This document shows, one piece after another, positions 50,691 through 58,713 of a DNA stretch of 64,000 nt. This stretch comes from Elusimicrobiota bacterium (GTDB taxonomy: Bacteria; Elusimicrobiota; Elusimicrobia; UBA1565; UBA9628), in NCBI GenBank assembly GCA_023249645.1, contig JAHFCF010000010.1:37774-101773 (forward strand), given 5' to 3'. The translations under genes and the position numbers were made by a program. The notes under the pieces were generated by a model. That model had not been told where the DNA came from, did no database searches, and was given only the letters and a program-made list of their open reading frames with translations. Numbering within the stretch: the stretch's first letter is position 1; each line of letters begins with the position of its first letter.

Positions 50691-51449
50691 ATGTTCGCTG
50701 AGGGCTACATCGGGATCGCAGGCACCATCGGGGTGGGAAAATCCACTCTGACCATGGATTTGGCGAAGGCGCTCAATTTCGAGCCCATCCTGGAGGAGGT
50801 GGACGGCAACCCCTACCTGGACAAGTTCTACAAGGACATGAAGAGCTACGGGACCATGATGCAGGTCTGGCTCCTGAACCACCGCTTCCGCCAGCATCGC
50901 GAGTTCGTCACCCGCATCAGTCTGGGCAAGATCCGCGGCGTGGTGCAGGACCGCACCATCTGGGAGGATACGATCTTCGCCCGCATGCTCAACAACCATC
51001 CCGAGAAGATCATCTCGGATATGGATTACAACACCTACCTCGACCTCTTCGACAACATGGTCCTGCGCGAGCTGGTCTTCCCGCAGCTCCTGATCTATCT
51101 CGACTGCCGCCCGGAGACGGCCATCAAGCGCATCCACGCCCGCGGCCGGTGCATGGAGCAGACGATCACGCTCGAGTATCTGCGCTACCTGAAGGAGAAC
51201 TACGAGGCCTTCATCAACGAGATGGAGCAGGCAGGCGTCCGGATCCTGCGCATCGCGTGGGAGGACTTCCGTCCCATCTCCGAGGTCGCGCGTCTGGTGC
51301 ACGAATATTCGCTCAAACCCTCGAGCTTCACCAAATGGGTCAGGCCCCTGCGGCGCACGCCGAAGATGGACCCCAAGCCCCAACTCTTGGAGATGCCGGC
51401 TCCGGAGCCATTGCCGACGAAAACGGTTCCTGCCAACGCTGCCGCATGA
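50691..51449 (+). CDS. Deoxynucleoside kinase
   Basis: This 252-residue protein belongs to the deoxyadenosine/deoxyguanosine kinase family: P-loop GTIGVGKSTLTMDLAKAL near residue 11, the substrate-site VDGNPYLDKFYKD, the DRTIWEDTIFA motif (DRS-like) and a LID region IHARGRCMEQTI. It salvages a deoxynucleoside to its monophosphate; the exact base is not predictable. A Pro-rich ~35-residue C-terminal tail is unusual. It precedes cytidylate kinase, which suggests a small nucleotide-metabolism block inside the division/ribosome cluster. Confidence 0.88.
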   Translation: MFAEGYIGIAGTIGVGKSTLTMDLAKALNFEPILEEVDGNPYLDKFYKDMKSYGTMMQVWLLNHRFRQHREFVTRISLGKIRGVVQDRTIWEDTIFARMLNNHPEKIISDMDYNTYLDLFDNMVLRELVFPQLLIYLDCRPETAIKRIHARGRCMEQTITLEYLRYLKENYEAFINEMEQAGVRILRIAWEDFRPISEVARLVHEYSLKPSSFTKWVRPLRRTPKMDPKPQLLEMPAPEPLPTKTVPANAAA

Positions 51450-51485
51450 GATGACTGTGTCCGGACATAGTTGTTGGGTGCCCTG

Positions 51486-51516
51486 CTGTGGTCGACCACA
51501 GTTCCTCGTCTTTTTT
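51486..51516 (+). terminator. Possible weak terminator between dNK and cmk
   Basis: A 16-bp palindrome, CTGTGGTCGACCACAG, can form a 6-bp stem with a TCGA loop. A run of six T follows after nine bases. The gap to the T-run makes it a poor intrinsic terminator; it may only attenuate. Confidence 0.3.
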
Positions 51517-51518
51517 GG

Positions 51519-52232
51519 ATGCTAAAAAAGCGGACGAAGTCGAAGCGGCAGGTTTTTAGGAAACGCCTCATCATCGCCATAGACGGTCCGGCCGGCGTGG
51601 GAAAGTCCACGGTCGGCCAGTCCGTGGCCAAGCGCTTGGGCTACCGATTCATCAACACGGGCGAGATGTTCCGGGCGCTCACCTGGCGGGCCTTGGAGGA
51701 GGGATTGGACCTCCAGGATCAGAAGGCTGTTTTCCATCTGGCCCGGCGGTTGAAGTGGGCGTTCAAGCCGGCGGCGGACGGCGTGGTTCTGCGGACTTTC
51801 GTGGACGGCCAAGCCGCCGGGGCGCACATCCGCTCCGAGCGCGTGAGCGTCAGCACCAGCGTCGTGGCCGCCAACCCGGGAGTGCGGCGGCTGCTTTGCC
51901 GGCTGCAGCGCCGGCTGGGGCGCCGGGGGGGCATCGTGATGGAGGGCCGCGACATCGCGACGCATGTCTTCCCGAAAGCCGATTTTAAGTTCTATCTCGA
52001 CGCATCGGCCGCTGAGCGGGCCCGGCGGCGGCATCGGCAGCTGAAAACCCTGGGTCTGCCCGCCGATCTGCGCCGGATCCATGCGGCCATCAAGGCGCGG
52101 GACCTCGACAACATGCGGCGCAAGCTCAACCCCTTGCGGCAGGCCCAGGACTCGATCGTCATCGATTCCACGCAGCTGACCATGCGCGAAGTGGCGCAAC
52201 AGATGCTGCGCCGCATCGGATTTTCACTATAA
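51519..52232 (+). CDS. cmk: Cytidylate kinase
   Basis: This ~237-residue enzyme phosphorylates CMP and dCMP. It has the P-loop IAIDGPAGVGKSTVGQSVAKRLG, YRFINTGEMFRALTWRA (usual family form is DTGAMYR, so NTGEMFR is variant), GRRGGIVMEGRDIATHVFP and the LID/NMP region YLDASAAERARRRHRQL. I choose the ATG at 51519 (MLKKRTKSK), inside the listed ORF. The variant Asp-to-Asn in the substrate loop is worth noting; the rest looks functional. rpsA follows, the classic cmk-rpsA order. Confidence 0.88.
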   Translation: MLKKRTKSKRQVFRKRLIIAIDGPAGVGKSTVGQSVAKRLGYRFINTGEMFRALTWRALEEGLDLQDQKAVFHLARRLKWAFKPAADGVVLRTFVDGQAAGAHIRSERVSVSTSVVAANPGVRRLLCRLQRRLGRRGGIVMEGRDIATHVFPKADFKFYLDASAAERARRRHRQLKTLGLPADLRRIHAAIKARDLDNMRRKLNPLRQAQDSIVIDSTQLTMREVAQQMLRRIGFSL

Positions 52233-52233
52233 T
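52228..52233 (+). promoter_or_regulatory. -10 element for rpsA
   Basis: A perfect TATAAT overlaps the cmk stop codon, 30 bp before the rpsA ATG, and CAGGAGAA follows as ribosome-binding site. This gives rpsA its own promoter inside the operon. A -35 was not clear. Confidence 0.5.
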
Positions 52234-52263
52234 ATACTTCAGCCCTTATTCAGGAGAACACGC

Positions 52264-53445
52264 ATGGAAACCTTGCACGACAGCGCCGAAGCGCCTCTGA
52301 GCGATGGGGAGATGAGCATGGAGGCTCTCCTGGCCGGCCAAGACGAGCTGCGCGAGAAGCTCTCCGGCCATGACGTGACCTGGGTCAAGGTCGTCTCACT
52401 CACCCAGGAGTTCGTCCTGGTGGATGTGGGCGAGAAGAACGAGGGCGCGATCCCGGTCGCGGAATTCTCCGACGCGGATAAAAAAGACGGGTCGCGGCTG
52501 CCCGCGGCGGGGCAGCGCGTCCCGGTGATGAAGACCGGCTCTGCTCGACGAGACGGGCATGTCCTGTTGTCCTATCGCCGCGCCAAGGCCGAGATCGGCT
52601 GGGCGGCCGCTCTCAAAGCTTTCCAGGAGAAGGCCCGCGTCCGGGGCCGCGTTTCCTCCTCGGTCAAGGGCGGGTTCATGGTGGACGTCGGCGGAGTGGC
52701 CGCCTTCCTACCCTCGTCGTTGGCCGACCTCCATCCGGTGCGGACTCCCAGCCGCATGGTGCACACCGGCGTGCGCTGCTACATCATCGAGGTCCATGAA
52801 TCCAAGCGCCAGCTCGTGCTCTCCCGCAAGGCCGTTCTTGAAGAGGAAGCGGTCAAGAGGCGCACGCAGGTCCTGGGCGAGCTGCGCGTGGGCGAAGTGC
52901 GCATCGGCAGGGTCGTGCGCTTGGGAGCGGAAGGCGTGCTCGTGGATATCGGCGGCCTCGAGGGGCTCGTGCGCATGAGCGATGTGTCCTGGGGAGCGCC
53001 CAAACTTCCCAAAGGAGTCGAGCGGGGCTCCAAGATCAAGGTGAAGGTCCTGTCCAAGCCCGCGGATGGCCAGTCCCTCGAGCTTCCATCCTTGGGCATC
53101 AAACAGCTTTCTCCCAATCCGGCGGATGCCGTGCGCAAGAAGTACCCGCTCAAGACCATCGTCAAGGGCAAGATCGTCGCGATCTCCCCGGAGGGCCTCA
53201 AGATCTCCCTGGAGGGGGGGCAGTCCGCTTTTTGCGCCGCCGTCGACTATGATCCCCAGTCCGGCGGCAAGGCCGGCGATCCGGTGTCCGGGGTGGCTGT
53301 CGGCGTCAACCCCAATACCTTCGACGTCCTGGTGTCCATCAACAAGTACGAGGATATTCGGGATCGCAAGCGCATGGCGCAGTACCTCAAAGCGCCTCCG
53401 CCCCTGACTTTGGGCCAGCTGCTTTCTCCGGAGAGGCGCCATTGA
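52264..53445 (+). CDS. rpsA: Ribosomal protein S1 (four S1 domains)
   Basis: This 393-residue RNA-binding protein has four S1 repeats, at roughly residues 35-100, 121-195, 208-278 and 298-365 (for example RGRVSSSVKGGFMVDVGGVAAFLP and IGRVVRLGAEGVLVDIGGLEGLV). Proteobacterial S1 usually has six repeats and about 550 residues; four-domain forms are common in other phyla. The cmk-rpsA order supports a true S1 that helps mRNA bind the 30S subunit. Repeats 1 and 4 are the most diverged. The downstream TPR gene starts at an overlapping TTG. Confidence 0.88.
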   Translation: METLHDSAEAPLSDGEMSMEALLAGQDELREKLSGHDVTWVKVVSLTQEFVLVDVGEKNEGAIPVAEFSDADKKDGSRLPAAGQRVPVMKTGSARRDGHVLLSYRRAKAEIGWAAALKAFQEKARVRGRVSSSVKGGFMVDVGGVAAFLPSSLADLHPVRTPSRMVHTGVRCYIIEVHESKRQLVLSRKAVLEEEAVKRRTQVLGELRVGEVRIGRVVRLGAEGVLVDIGGLEGLVRMSDVSWGAPKLPKGVERGSKIKVKVLSKPADGQSLELPSLGIKQLSPNPADAVRKKYPLKTIVKGKIVAISPEGLKISLEGGQSAFCAAVDYDPQSGGKAGDPVSGVAVGVNPNTFDVLVSINKYEDIRDRKRMAQYLKAPPPLTLGQLLSPERRH

Positions 53446-54404
53446 GTCTGGACTCATCGGCCATGAGGATCAAAGCCCCGCCCAGCGGAAGGCTTCCGGC
53501 GGCGGAATGGCTCTCCCCGAGGGCCGCGGCCTGGACGCTGGCGGCCGTGGCTTTGGCGGGCGCCCTGTTCTATTTCGGTTTCGCGCGGCCTTTCCGCTTC
53601 CAGCGTTTCCGCAAGGATGTCCCCGCGCGGCCTCAGATCGATGCGGCCATCTCCATCTCGCAGGAGCGCTTGAAGGCCAATCCCCAGGACATCGCGGCGC
53701 TCGTGGAATTGGGGACGCTCCATTTCGAGAAGGGGCAGGAATTCTATCCCGATGCCGTCAATGAGCTGGAGGACGCCCGCCGCTTGGGGGCGATGGACAT
53801 CCGGCTCTTCTATTGTCTGGGGGCGATGTACCAGGAGCTGGGACTCTATCCCTTTGCCTTGGAGGAGTACCTTAAATTCCTTCGCAATCGCCCGGAGGAC
53901 AAGGAAGTGCGGATGCTGGCCGCCAAGATCTATTATCGCCAGGGCGACTTCTCTTCGGCGGTCACGGAGTACGAGAGGCTGCGTTTCCGCTATCCCAAGG
54001 ACGCGGTGATCCTGGAGAATCTGGGCCTCAGTCTCTGGGGGGGCAAACTGGCGGATCGCGCGGTGGAATGCTTCCATCAGCTCGAGGCCGCGGGAGGCCT
54101 GCCCGCCCGCCGGGCGCGGTTCTATCTGGGCCGGATCGCCTTCGAGGAGGGGCGCTTCGAGGAAGCATTCGACCTGATGCAGAAGAGTCTTCCCTCCGAG
54201 AGCGAGCCCGAGTTCGGCATCCCCAAGGATTCGATGTACGCGGCCGCGGCCATGGCCTGCCGCAAGCTCGACCGCACGGACGAGGCCCGCGAACTGTGGC
54301 AGAAAGTCCTGCATCTGGTCCCCAACGATGCCAAGGCCCAGGCGGCTCTTCGAGAGCTCAACCGCCGCTCCCCTCGTCATGGCCGCTCGAAATCCAAGGC
54401 CTGA
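53442..54404 (+). CDS. Membrane-anchored TPR protein
   Basis: This 320-residue protein has one N-terminal membrane helix (AAAWTLAAVALAGALFYFGF) and about six tetratricopeptide units (for example ALVELGTLHFEKGQEFYPDAVNEL, PEDKEVRMLAAKIYYRQGDFSSAV). The TTG at 53442 has GGAGAGG at good spacing and overlaps the rpsA stop; ATG at 53463 is the alternative. It is likely a scaffold on the periplasmic or cytoplasmic face of the inner membrane. It overlaps the lysA start by 26 bp. Confidence 0.8.
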   Translation: MSLDSSAMRIKAPPSGRLPAAEWLSPRAAAWTLAAVALAGALFYFGFARPFRFQRFRKDVPARPQIDAAISISQERLKANPQDIAALVELGTLHFEKGQEFYPDAVNELEDARRLGAMDIRLFYCLGAMYQELGLYPFALEEYLKFLRNRPEDKEVRMLAAKIYYRQGDFSSAVTEYERLRFRYPKDAVILENLGLSLWGGKLADRAVECFHQLEAAGGLPARRARFYLGRIAFEEGRFEEAFDLMQKSLPSESEPEFGIPKDSMYAAAAMACRKLDRTDEARELWQKVLHLVPNDAKAQAALRELNRRSPRHGRSKSKA

Positions 54405-55599
54405 TCTTCCTCTCTTGGCTCGGCGTTTCGGCACGCCGCTCTACGTCTATTCCCAGGACGATATTCAGGAGAGGCTTGTCCGGCTGCGGAAATCCTTCCG
54501 CAGGCCTGGGACATTGATCTGTTATGCTTTGAAAGCCAACTCCAGCCGGGCCGTCTGCCGCATCCTGGCCCAGGCCGGGGCAGGGGCGGAGGTTGTCTCC
54601 GGGGGCGAGCTTCTGCGGGCAGGGGCGGCGGGATTTTCTCCGGACAAGACCGTATTCTCCGGGGTGGGCAAGACCGCCGAAGAGATGTCTCTGGGCTTGC
54701 GGCGCGGCATTCTTTCTTTTCATGTTGAGTCCAGTGAAGAGCTCGATGCTTTGGAATACCTGGCACGCAGGCTGAGGAAGCCGGCGCCTTACTGTGTCCG
54801 ATTGAATCCGGATGTTCAGGCGCGCACTCATCCCCATGTGACCACAGGGCGTGCTGAGAACAAATTCGGCGTGGAAGAGGCAGATGCCTTGGCCATGGCC
54901 CGGCGGGGCCGTAAGAGCCCCTGGCTGCGCTTCCAGGGGCTGCATTGCCACATCGGCTCTCAGATACGGGACACAGGGCCGTTTGGCCGTGCTGCGGCTG
55001 CCGTAGCGCGTATTCTGAGGCTCTTGGAAGCTGAGGGACTTGAAGTATCGCTCATCGACATGGGCGGCGGCTTTGGCATCAGTCAGCAAGGAGAAGGCGC
55101 GCTCGACTTGGCCGGCCTAGCCCGGACCTATTCGCGGGCCTTTGCCGCCTGGCCTCGGGCCCGGCTCATCATCGAACCAGGACGCTATCTTGTCGCAGAG
55201 GCGGGCATCCTTCTGACCAGAGTCCTGTATAGAAAGAAGACGTCGCGCCGTCGATTTGTCGTCGTGGACGCGGCCATGAATGATCTGGCGAGACCAGCGC
55301 TCTATGGGGCGTTTCATCCCATCGTGGCCCTTCGGCCGCGGCCTGGTCTCAGGCAGAGGGTAGATGTGGTCGGCCCGATCTGCGAATCAGGGGACTTCCT
55401 GGCGCGGCAAAGGCTCCTGCCTCCTGTGGAGCCAGGAGACATCCTGGCCGTACGCCAGGCTGGCGCCTATGGCTTTGCCATGAGTTCCCAGTACAATTCC
55501 AGGCCGAAGCCTGCGGAAGTGCTCGTTTCCGGGCGAAAAACTCGCCTAATACGTCGCCGCGAGACCATCAGGGACTTGATTTGCCAAGAAATTGGCTGA
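54379..55599 (+). CDS. lysA: Diaminopimelate decarboxylase
   Basis: This ~406-residue PLP enzyme makes lysine from meso-diaminopimelate. Marks are YALKANSS with the PLP Lys near residue 50, GLHCHIGSQI near 190, MGGGFGI, IEPGRYLVAEAG near 258 and GPICESGDFLA with the catalytic Cys. I start at 54379 (MAARNPRPDLPLLARRFGTPLYVY), since the longer ORF only extends into the TPR gene. No other lysine gene is adjacent. It ends the plus-strand ftsQ-to-lysA gene run. Confidence 0.93.
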   Translation: MAARNPRPDLPLLARRFGTPLYVYSQDDIQERLVRLRKSFRRPGTLICYALKANSSRAVCRILAQAGAGAEVVSGGELLRAGAAGFSPDKTVFSGVGKTAEEMSLGLRRGILSFHVESSEELDALEYLARRLRKPAPYCVRLNPDVQARTHPHVTTGRAENKFGVEEADALAMARRGRKSPWLRFQGLHCHIGSQIRDTGPFGRAAAAVARILRLLEAEGLEVSLIDMGGGFGISQQGEGALDLAGLARTYSRAFAAWPRARLIIEPGRYLVAEAGILLTRVLYRKKTSRRRFVVVDAAMNDLARPALYGAFHPIVALRPRPGLRQRVDVVGPICESGDFLARQRLLPPVEPGDILAVRQAGAYGFAMSSQYNSRPKPAEVLVSGRKTRLIRRRETIRDLICQEIG

Positions 55600-55624
55600 T
55601 TTTTAGGTAATTTCCAGTCTTTTG

Positions 55625-55645
55625 AGACCAACAAAGGGTCTTTTT
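55625..55645 (+). terminator. Weak intrinsic terminator after lysA
   Basis: AGACC and GGTCT form a 5-bp stem with a 7-base loop followed directly by a T-run. It is small but placed 26 bp after the lysA stop, where a terminator of the long plus-strand operon is expected. Confidence 0.45.
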
Positions 55646-56156
55646 AGGTTTTTTGCAGGCTCAGCCTATCTGGTTTTTTCAAACCATCCGATGTTTCTGT
55701 TCCCTTGATGGTTTTTTACACTTCGGTCATTTTTTGAGTTTCTTGGTTGTTTTGATCCGTCCCTTCTTCCTTGGTTTTTCTTGATCTTGGCAGATTTTCC
55801 TCTTTTTTTGTTTGAAGGGGGGGAGTCCCCCTCCCCTGGTTTTTTAAGGGCTGCCAATTTTCAGGGTTCCGGAGATCTGCGCCAGTCCTTGGTTTTTGCT
55901 GCAGGGGTGATCCCGGATAGGGTTCCCCCAAATGTTGCCAACTTTTCGGCGTCTTTTGTCAGATGATTTTCTGTCAAAAAATATTTTCCGGGGGCTTCGC
56001 TGGAATTCATCGAAATTTTGCGTATTTTCAGACTGCTAGTTATGGAAATCTAATAAAACACATTTGATTGTATTAAAAAATGATTGTTTTTAAATAGTTA
56101 TATATGTTTTTATGATGCATATTATTGGATTATTATTTCGCCTGCACTGTTCTTCA

Positions 56157-56184
56157 ATGCAACATAATATATCTTATCGTAAGT
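56157..56184. other. dif: Candidate dif (XerC/XerD) site
   Basis: The 28 bp read as an 11-bp arm ATGCAACATAA, a 6-bp centre TATATC and an 11-bp arm TTATCGTAAGT. The first arm matches the reverse complement of the well-conserved XerD arm (TTATGTTAAAT) at 9 of 11 bases. The centre and second arm follow the looser XerC side. It lies in AT-rich, gene-free DNA where a plus-strand gene block (46-55.6 kb) meets a minus-strand block (56.3-64 kb), as expected near the replication terminus. Confidence 0.5.
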
Positions 56185-56254
56185 GCTTGGTGTGAATGGA
56201 TGAATCTCCCCTTTGTGGTTTGGCATGGGTTTTCTCGCCGGTGCGGCCTGTTTT

Positions 56255-56758
56255 TTATGCTGTTGCGACGAGCGTGCTCAGCTGGTGCGCCAAAAGGTAG
56301 GCTTTGATCCGTCCTGGCCCCGTCAGTTCGTAGCGTCTGGCCCGGCGTGACCCGGAAGACAGGATCTCGCCTTGGGCGATGGCTTCCTGAAGGGCCCTGT
56401 CCATTCTTTGAACCGGATACCCCGATATCCTGAGCCATTTGGCCAGCTGGGCCGCGGTCGGCTTGGGCTGGTGTAATAGCTTCCCGGAGGCTGCCATAAG
56501 CACGAGGCAGGCGTCCTTCTGGGGCCTATCTGCAGGCAGTTTGGCTCTCAGGTAGGCATTATGGCCCTTGCGCTCGATGATGGCTTCCCAGGCGATCGTG
56601 GGCTCCTGGCTGTCGGGCCTGCCTATCTGAGCTGCCGCGGGCGGCTTTGGGTTGGACAGGAATTCCAGTCTTTCGGCGCGGACGAATTCCTGGCTGCCTT
56701 CTGCTTCGAATTCCGATCCATCAGGCAGTTTGAGCCGGAGCCGGTTGTTTTGATCCAT
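56255..56758 (-). CDS. Small protein with C-terminal winged-helix-like region
   Basis: This 167-residue protein begins with a short beta-type motif (LRLKLPDGSEFEAEGSQEFV) often seen at the start of uncharacterised DNA-binding proteins. It ends with a helix-rich region, TAAQLAKWLRISGYPVQRMDRALQEAI then RRYELTGPGRIKAYLL, that resembles a winged helix. It may be a regulator. It stands alone in AT-rich DNA next to the dif-like site, and its own coding region is GC-rich like the rest of the window. Function unknown. Confidence 0.6.
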   Translation of the reverse strand: MDQNNRLRLKLPDGSEFEAEGSQEFVRAERLEFLSNPKPPAAAQIGRPDSQEPTIAWEAIIERKGHNAYLRAKLPADRPQKDACLVLMAASGKLLHQPKPTAAQLAKWLRISGYPVQRMDRALQEAIAQGEILSSGSRRARRYELTGPGRIKAYLLAHQLSTLVATA

Positions 56759-57254
56759 GATTCTTAGTCTTTATTATGGCAATTGTTATTTTATAAGTCA
56801 AATGTCTGTGTATAATTTGTGCAAATCAATTTAAACACTTTTTAATGTAATTTATACGGCAATAATGCTGTCTTATAAAATTTAAAAAATATATTTAAGA
56901 CAAATTTAAGACATTGACCTGTGAATAGTCCTGTGGAGAAGTGCGGCCAACCGGGATCCTGAGTCGTATTTTATGGTATCTGGATATGTCGAATGAGCGC
57001 AGGAGCGGATGTTGGTGATGAAGTCGGTTTGTTTTGGAAAATCAATCAAATAAGTACTTATATTTTAATAATAATTTTTATAAGAACATGCATTTTCTTC
57101 CCTTAGGCATTTGGCCGTAAACGGGTTGAAGCGCGAGTTCAATTTCGAAGTGCAACAGCTCTCGGCAGCAGGTGTTGGGACGATTCCGAGCTTTTTTCAG
57201 GGAAGATCTTAAGACGGGAAAGACTCACTCAAAACTCAAGGCCTGACCCCAGGC
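56759..57254. other. AT-rich intergenic region
   Basis: These ~496 bp upstream of the 167-residue gene and downstream of an outer-membrane protein hold no convincing ORF. The first ~170 bp are very AT-rich; TGTGTATAA (near 56811), TGTGAATAG and TGTGGAGAA (near 56940-56960) look like DnaA boxes, but gene orientation argues against an origin. No clear terminator was found for the gene ending at 57255. Confidence 0.6.
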
Positions 57255-58631
57255 TTAGAACTTGCCGAAGGCTTCGAAGGCGTACTTGGCGCCTCGGGCT
57301 GTGCCGGGGTTGGAGGCTGTGCCGGCTTTGAAAAAGGCCGTGGTAAAGGACATCCCAAAGCGATTCTGGACGTTGTAGCGCAGGCGGAAGTCCCACTCCG
57401 AGCCCAGGTTCTTGGAGCCGGAGTTCACGCGGTCGGCCTGGAAGAAGTAGTAATCCACGTCCAGGGCGACTCCATGGTAGGCCGGCGGGGTGTAGCCGGC
57501 CCCGACAATGACGATGCCGGAGGAGCCGTCGTGCAGGCCGCTGGCCGTGCTGGTGGAGGTGTAATTGCCGCCGAAAGCGTCGTAGGGCGTGGCGTTGAAG
57601 AATTCGCCGAACCCCGAGCGGTCCAGGCCGTCGTATCGGTGTCCGTGCGATGGGAAGAAGGCCTGGTCGGTCGTGGGGTTGGCGGGATTGCTGCCGCTGC
57701 CGCGCGCCAGGGAGATGCGGGCGATGCCTTCTCCGATCCGGGGCAGGTTTTGCTTCCATTTGGCCTTGACGACTTCGGCATTGCCGTTGTAGGTGATGTG
57801 ATTGGGCGCGGGGGTGGCGCCCGTGGGCGTGGCCACGCCCTTCTCCAGGGCGGCCTCGCCATCGAAGACGATGGGCCCGTAATTCAGGGAATAGCGGACG
57901 CTCGAGAAGCTGCGCAGGGCCTTGGAGACCTGGCAGCCGACGTTCGGGTCCATCCCAGGAAAGGAGCAGCCGTGGATCGTCTGGGCGGCATGGTCGCGTT
58001 CCACGAGCTCGTTGAGTTCCCAGACGCCTTCCGTGGGCAAGTCGAGGCTCAATCCCATGAGGGTCAGGGAGTTGGGCGCGGCCTGCTGGTTGTTCTTGTC
58101 CGCGAAGATGAAGCCGTCGAGCTTCATCCCCCACCAGGGCAGTTCCGCCCGGGCCGAAACCCCGGTGAATCCGGCGCCGTCATCGTCCAAAAGAAGGCCT
58201 GAGCCGAGGCGGTAGTTCTGGCGGCCGAAGGTGGCTTCGATGGGCGCGCCCAGCAGGCGGCTCACCTTGAGGTAGGCGTTCTCCAGGAAGGGCGTGAAAT
58301 TGGTGGAAGGGTAGTTGTTGGCCACGCTGCTAAAAGGGACGTTTTGCAGCGTGGTGGTGGAGCCTGTGGCGCCCAGGGCGCGCAGGGTGACCCCCACGTC
58401 CATGGTGCTTTCCTCTCCGGCGATGGTCTCTAGGCTGATCTTGCGCACTGCCACGCCGAGCCGGGCGTCATTGGAGATGAAGGAGTTGTTGAATCGGGCG
58501 CTTTTATCGCCGGTGAGGTTGAGATTGGAGTAGGAGAGGGCCTTCATCTTGTAGGCGGCGGTGACGTCCAGGTTGGCCGCCTGGGCGGGGAGGGATCCTG
58601 CAAGGAGGAAAAGGCTGACGAGGAACGGCAT
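57255..58631 (-). CDS. Outer-membrane beta-barrel protein (alginate-export-like)
   Basis: I start this at 58631 (MPFLVSLFLLAGSLPAQAANLDV), a clear signal peptide; the 510-residue ORF adds an unlikely basic leader. The 458-residue product alternates polar and hydrophobic residues in many strands and ends with Phe (FEAFGKF), the usual beta-barrel C-terminal signal. Segments such as APIEATFGRQNYRLGSGLLLDDDGAGFTG and GVALDVDYYFFQADRVNSGSKNLGSEWDFRLRYN recall alginate-export and related porin-like barrels. The substrate is unknown. A strong hairpin separates it from the other barrel gene upstream. Confidence 0.78.
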   Translation of the reverse strand: MPFLVSLFLLAGSLPAQAANLDVTAAYKMKALSYSNLNLTGDKSARFNNSFISNDARLGVAVRKISLETIAGEESTMDVGVTLRALGATGSTTTLQNVPFSSVANNYPSTNFTPFLENAYLKVSRLLGAPIEATFGRQNYRLGSGLLLDDDGAGFTGVSARAELPWWGMKLDGFIFADKNNQQAAPNSLTLMGLSLDLPTEGVWELNELVERDHAAQTIHGCSFPGMDPNVGCQVSKALRSFSSVRYSLNYGPIVFDGEAALEKGVATPTGATPAPNHITYNGNAEVVKAKWKQNLPRIGEGIARISLARGSGSNPANPTTDQAFFPSHGHRYDGLDRSGFGEFFNATPYDAFGGNYTSTSTASGLHDGSSGIVIVGAGYTPPAYHGVALDVDYYFFQADRVNSGSKNLGSEWDFRLRYNVQNRFGMSFTTAFFKAGTASNPGTARGAKYAFEAFGKF

Positions 58632-58667
58632 GGCGGATAATCTTAGCAAATAATTGGAAAAACAAGC

Positions 58668-58693
58668 ACCCCCGGGGGTATACCCCCGGGGGT
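58668..58693 (-). terminator. GC-rich double-palindrome terminator
   Basis: Two copies of the 12-bp palindrome ACCCCCGGGGGT, joined by AT, form a 26-bp perfect palindrome. On the minus strand it follows the stop of the barrel gene at 58714 by 20 bp and is followed by GCTTGTTTTT. This fits an intrinsic terminator that also insulates the next barrel gene. Confidence 0.7.
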
Positions 58694-58713
58694 ACTGTGT
58701 TGAGCCGCCGTGG

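Larger units (their letters stand above)
55600..56254. other. AT-rich gene-free region between convergent gene blocks
   Basis: This 655-bp region lies between lysA (+) and the 167-residue gene (-). It holds a weak terminator just after lysA, a plus-strand pyrimidine-rich stretch (about 55646-55900) with six GGTTTTT copies, and then a strongly AT-rich part with a dif-like site at 56157. Short minus-strand Lys-rich ORFs exist (55666-55857, 55716-55931), but base composition alone explains them and I do not call them as genes. Confidence 0.7.

Noticed and set aside
49476-51383. 635-codon minus-strand ORF opposite pilT and the deoxynucleoside kinase.
   Set aside because: It is antisense to two clear conserved genes and has the His/Asp/Arg-rich composition of an antisense frame.
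55666-55931. Minus-strand Lys-rich ORFs of 63 and 71 codons in the pyrimidine-rich tract.
   Set aside because: Composition is fully explained by A-rich strand bias; no ribosome-binding site or family similarity was seen.
56800-56965. Three DnaA-box-like 9-mers (TGTGTATAA, TGTGAATAG, TGTGGAGAA) in AT-rich DNA, as a possible replication origin.
   Set aside because: Only one is a full match, no dnaA/dnaN/rpmH/gidA neighbours are present, and flanking genes converge, which fits a terminus and not an origin.
58630-58709. The GC-rich palindrome at 58668 as a fourth member of the variable-core repeat family.
   Set aside because: The palindrome is not centred between its nearest GGCGG/CCGCC flanks and lacks the AT-rich right arm; it is better explained as a terminator.
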